Shown one piece after another: positions 22,001 through 23,060 of a DNA stretch of 23,060 nt. Source of the DNA: a virus; the IMG/VR virus record IMGVR_UViG_3300020472_000182, positions 1-23,060 of that record; one strand, 5' to 3'. The notes beneath the pieces were generated by a model. It saw only the letters and a list, made by a program, of their open reading frames with translations. It made no database searches and had not been told where the DNA came from. A program made the translations under genes and the position numbers. Each line of letters starts with the position of its first letter. Within the stretch, counting starts at the first letter, position 1.

Positions 22001-23060
22001 GTCACCAATGACTTCTGTGTCAGTTCTTAATGTTTCAGCACCAATTACACCATATTCTTTCCAGTTAGATCTAGAGAACTCAACTACAGGAGCTGGTGAT
22101 GCACCATCAAGTACGCCACCAGTACCATTCCAAGATACAGGAGGTTCAGCACTAATAGGGTTATTAATCTGGAAGTGAATGTAGTTGTTGGAAGGACTAA
22201 ATGCATCACCATTAGGGGAGTATATCAACCATGAAGCATTCAATAATGGATTAGGATAATTAGTGAATTTAATCTGTGATTCTTCTGTAATACCATTACC
22301 AATTGCAGAGTTAGCAATATTATTTCCTTGACTATCCCTGAATGTTAATTTAATTACGTTAGTACCATCAAACTCAATCGTAAAGATATTGTTATTAGGT
22401 ATTACATTATAGTAATTAGAATAAATCCATCCCAGTGAACCACTAGAACCAACTTCTACACCCTTAAGTAGCATGTCACCAGCTTTTGGATCAACACCAC
22501 CATAATTTACTTGCTGAGAAGGTTGTAGTTGAGTACCACCTACATTAATACCTTGATTATTGAAATTTAATAGTTCATCATTGTTAGGTGAAATATTAGA
22601 AGGAAGACCAAAACTAGTATGTGTCTGAATCTGATACTTCTGACCTTTACCTCTGGCATTGAATCCAAATACGGCAGCATCTACTCTGTTCTTACTAATT
22701 CTGATATCACCATCTAAAGGATTACCAGGTCCAGTCCATGCAGTTCTGTCTAGTCCTTCATCTTGTTGTAAGTTAGTTACAGGATCAACAGAAGATACAT
22801 TAGATCTAATGATTAATGCATCTCTACTCTGAACTAAATCATTATCCTGAACAGATATAACCAAAGGAGACTGGAATACATTCTCAAGTGTTCCATCGCC
22901 ACCAACAACTGTAATATTCTGGTTGAATGTTACAGGAGTATCGAACGATGTAACTAGATTACCGATATCCTCGTCATCATCGTCACTGTCCTTAAGAACT
23001 GCTGCCTCTAAGAATGTTTCTTGACCAGTAATAGCATTAATCTTTCTATTACCGATATAG
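19100..23060 (-). CDS. Giant fibre-like virion protein, 5' end cut by the window (at least 1319 aa)
   Basis: The frame stays open to the window's right edge, with at least 65 residues upstream of position 22864 (including AITGQETF and DSDDDDEDIGN), so the start lies outside. The visible protein is beta-rich with many short repeated strands. One type, near the C-terminal third, reads as TxTGDTYIFGDINAG, MDSTTGNTDIAG and LTINGGSINIFG: a 'ttGdt.i.G.l.v' shaft unit typical of long phage fibres. A run of six glycines precedes DLTFDVNG. The C-terminus (residues after GWYL) is short. It probably forms a long fibre or virion spike. A four-base gap separates it from the 418-aa collar gene. Confidence 0.85.
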   Translation of the reverse strand, partial: YIGNRKINAITGQETFLEAAVLKDSDDDDEDIGNLVTSFDTPVTFNQNITVVGGDGTLENVFQSPLVISVQDNDLVQSRDALIIRSNVSSVDPVTNLQQDEGLDRTAWTGPGNPLDGDIRISKNRVDAAVFGFNARGKGQKYQIQTHTSFGLPSNISPNNDELLNFNNQGINVGGTQLQPSQQVNYGGVDPKAGDMLLKGVEVGSSGSLGWIYSNYYNVIPNNNIFTIEFDGTNVIKLTFRDSQGNNIANSAIGNGITEESQIKFTNYPNPLLNASWLIYSPNGDAFSPSNNYIHFQINNPISAEPPVSWNGTGGVLDGASPAPVVEFSRSNWKEYGVIGAETLRTDTEVIGDYKLGVNTVARTDHSAAEKAFIVSDSAPRANLDVVGTAFVSGKTINSYLADSTIVKTETEEDNAFLVGGDSNDPGDSATLRVMTTNTGRVGVNTKVQDNVNPQNELDRNFVVVGNSRFTGDSMFMTDIEVNGGDITTTNNAFNFVNNNANILNWAGDGQIFNLMNNSTVPQTFTIGGSAPTSTWLVAEGTSTSTLYFARNSTKFTSDIGTVAEGFTSECDIRLGGGFATSSPGKSSTKIGTFYTGVAGQLEFGYGYGAGTSSSRIFSQTRVVNAFDGASTNTVNLATNATSFTLGSTGGNTTIRNTLNVLASAIVEGNIRLDGGLNAGIVKIGRGRFGTSPIGHNIGGLENPNIDFYKYESTGRRIDTGGVANWGSTEFLQGGGQIASIDGIVNNGSTLRTPGTYQFLDASTTGNGTGAAFTVLIRFDFTIEITIESGGEGYADNETLVITDTQLGGGGGGDLTFDVNGVNTAGNNYYLPITTPSVNDFQLGDLLLIDRQIGPLTAGGQPIAGYTADESKSEILQVIGIDNISNPNDPQGYRLIVIRGVDGTTSATDHPDNCVIAKLDKQSNASYITGSDLNGDAILDEPLTGIGSDPADVNIGVAEFGGTITVLDFFRLSALEFVSIEQLISTSPQSLVINDGGDPAAEVFKVESTTGDTYIFGDINAGSGFNKLTMDSTTGNTDIAGTLTVENTFTINGSTIEGQQWFRLTNGGATGVPLRTTLEVDTATGDLTINGGSINIFGTDETTPRLTFDNSSGDFTTYGSFSALGTGTSTFGGDLDVAGDAFIRGGDLTVYAGETTSYATVGDEIFGVDNNGSVKIAGIQNYFSQTGARKWLYQADASFLAEANVNYFVNCTGNTLIKLPAAPEMGDMIRIIDISGSLSYNLSMVVRAPDNVRVQGETTNTGSTVLQGIPPSSYAGYAGGELVVQTPNAAFSLVYAGNSTPDGAPGAPSSLVGWYLTDV

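Noticed and set aside
22862-22864. TTG at 22862-22864 as the start of the giant fibre gene
   Set aside because: The frame is open for 65 more codons to the window edge with the same composition, so the gene is truncated by the window.
1-23060. tRNA genes, CRISPR arrays or insertion sequences
   Set aside because: I saw no cloverleaf with a TTC-type arm, no regularly spaced direct repeats and no transposase motif; absence is by eye only.

Overview
This window looks like part of the genome of a T4-like marine cyanophage (a myovirus infecting Prochlorococcus or Synechococcus). The DNA is AT-rich. Every supported gene is on the minus strand, packed with 1-8 bp ATGA, TAATG or TGATG overlaps. The gene set fits this group: tail-collar and tail-fibre proteins, several 2-oxoglutarate/Fe(II) oxygenases, a short flavin-dependent halogenase, an orphan DNA methyltransferase and many small conserved cyanophage proteins. 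The family calls are from motif recognition and memory; no database search was run.

Transcription runs from high to low coordinates. Positions 23060 to about 10160 hold a late structural block. It starts with a giant fibre-like protein cut by the window edge (19100-23060), followed by two tail-collar proteins (17839-19095 and 16952-17839) and a small virion-type protein (16629-16952). A 1003-aa mosaic adhesin follows (13617-16628), with DUF4214-like, Cys-rich, Ig-like and von Willebrand A-like parts. The block ends with a 1139-aa beta-repeat plus tail-collar protein (10160-13579). Directly downstream, without a break, come three different 2OG-Fe(II) oxygenases and a protein with a tail-assembly-chaperone-like segment (7510-10158), then two unknown proteins (6288-7513). 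Sequences resembling the T4-type late promoter (TATAAATA, CTAAATA) lie ahead of several of these genes.

At about 6250-6300 the style changes. A perfect TTGACA box, a 17-bp spacer and a TATGCT box over a 14-bp palindrome open a second block holding a 61-aa protein, the halogenase and several small proteins. It continues through a fourth oxygenase (3259-3822). A second TTGACA promoter and an unusual structured leader (about 3105-3210) precede the methyltransferase and three small proteins. A third TTGACA promoter (1136-1164) precedes five small genes that run to the left edge. The right side is therefore probably late and phage-sigma dependent, and the left side is probably read early by the host sigma-70-type polymerase.

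Three small genes are easily missed because of their size: 306-422 (38 aa), 1656-1796 (46 aa) and 1987-2157 (56 aa). Their tight coupling to neighbours supports them. The most interesting inference is that the oxygenases made with the adhesins may hydroxylate them, forming a virion-protein modification cassette. The sequence suggests this but does not prove it.
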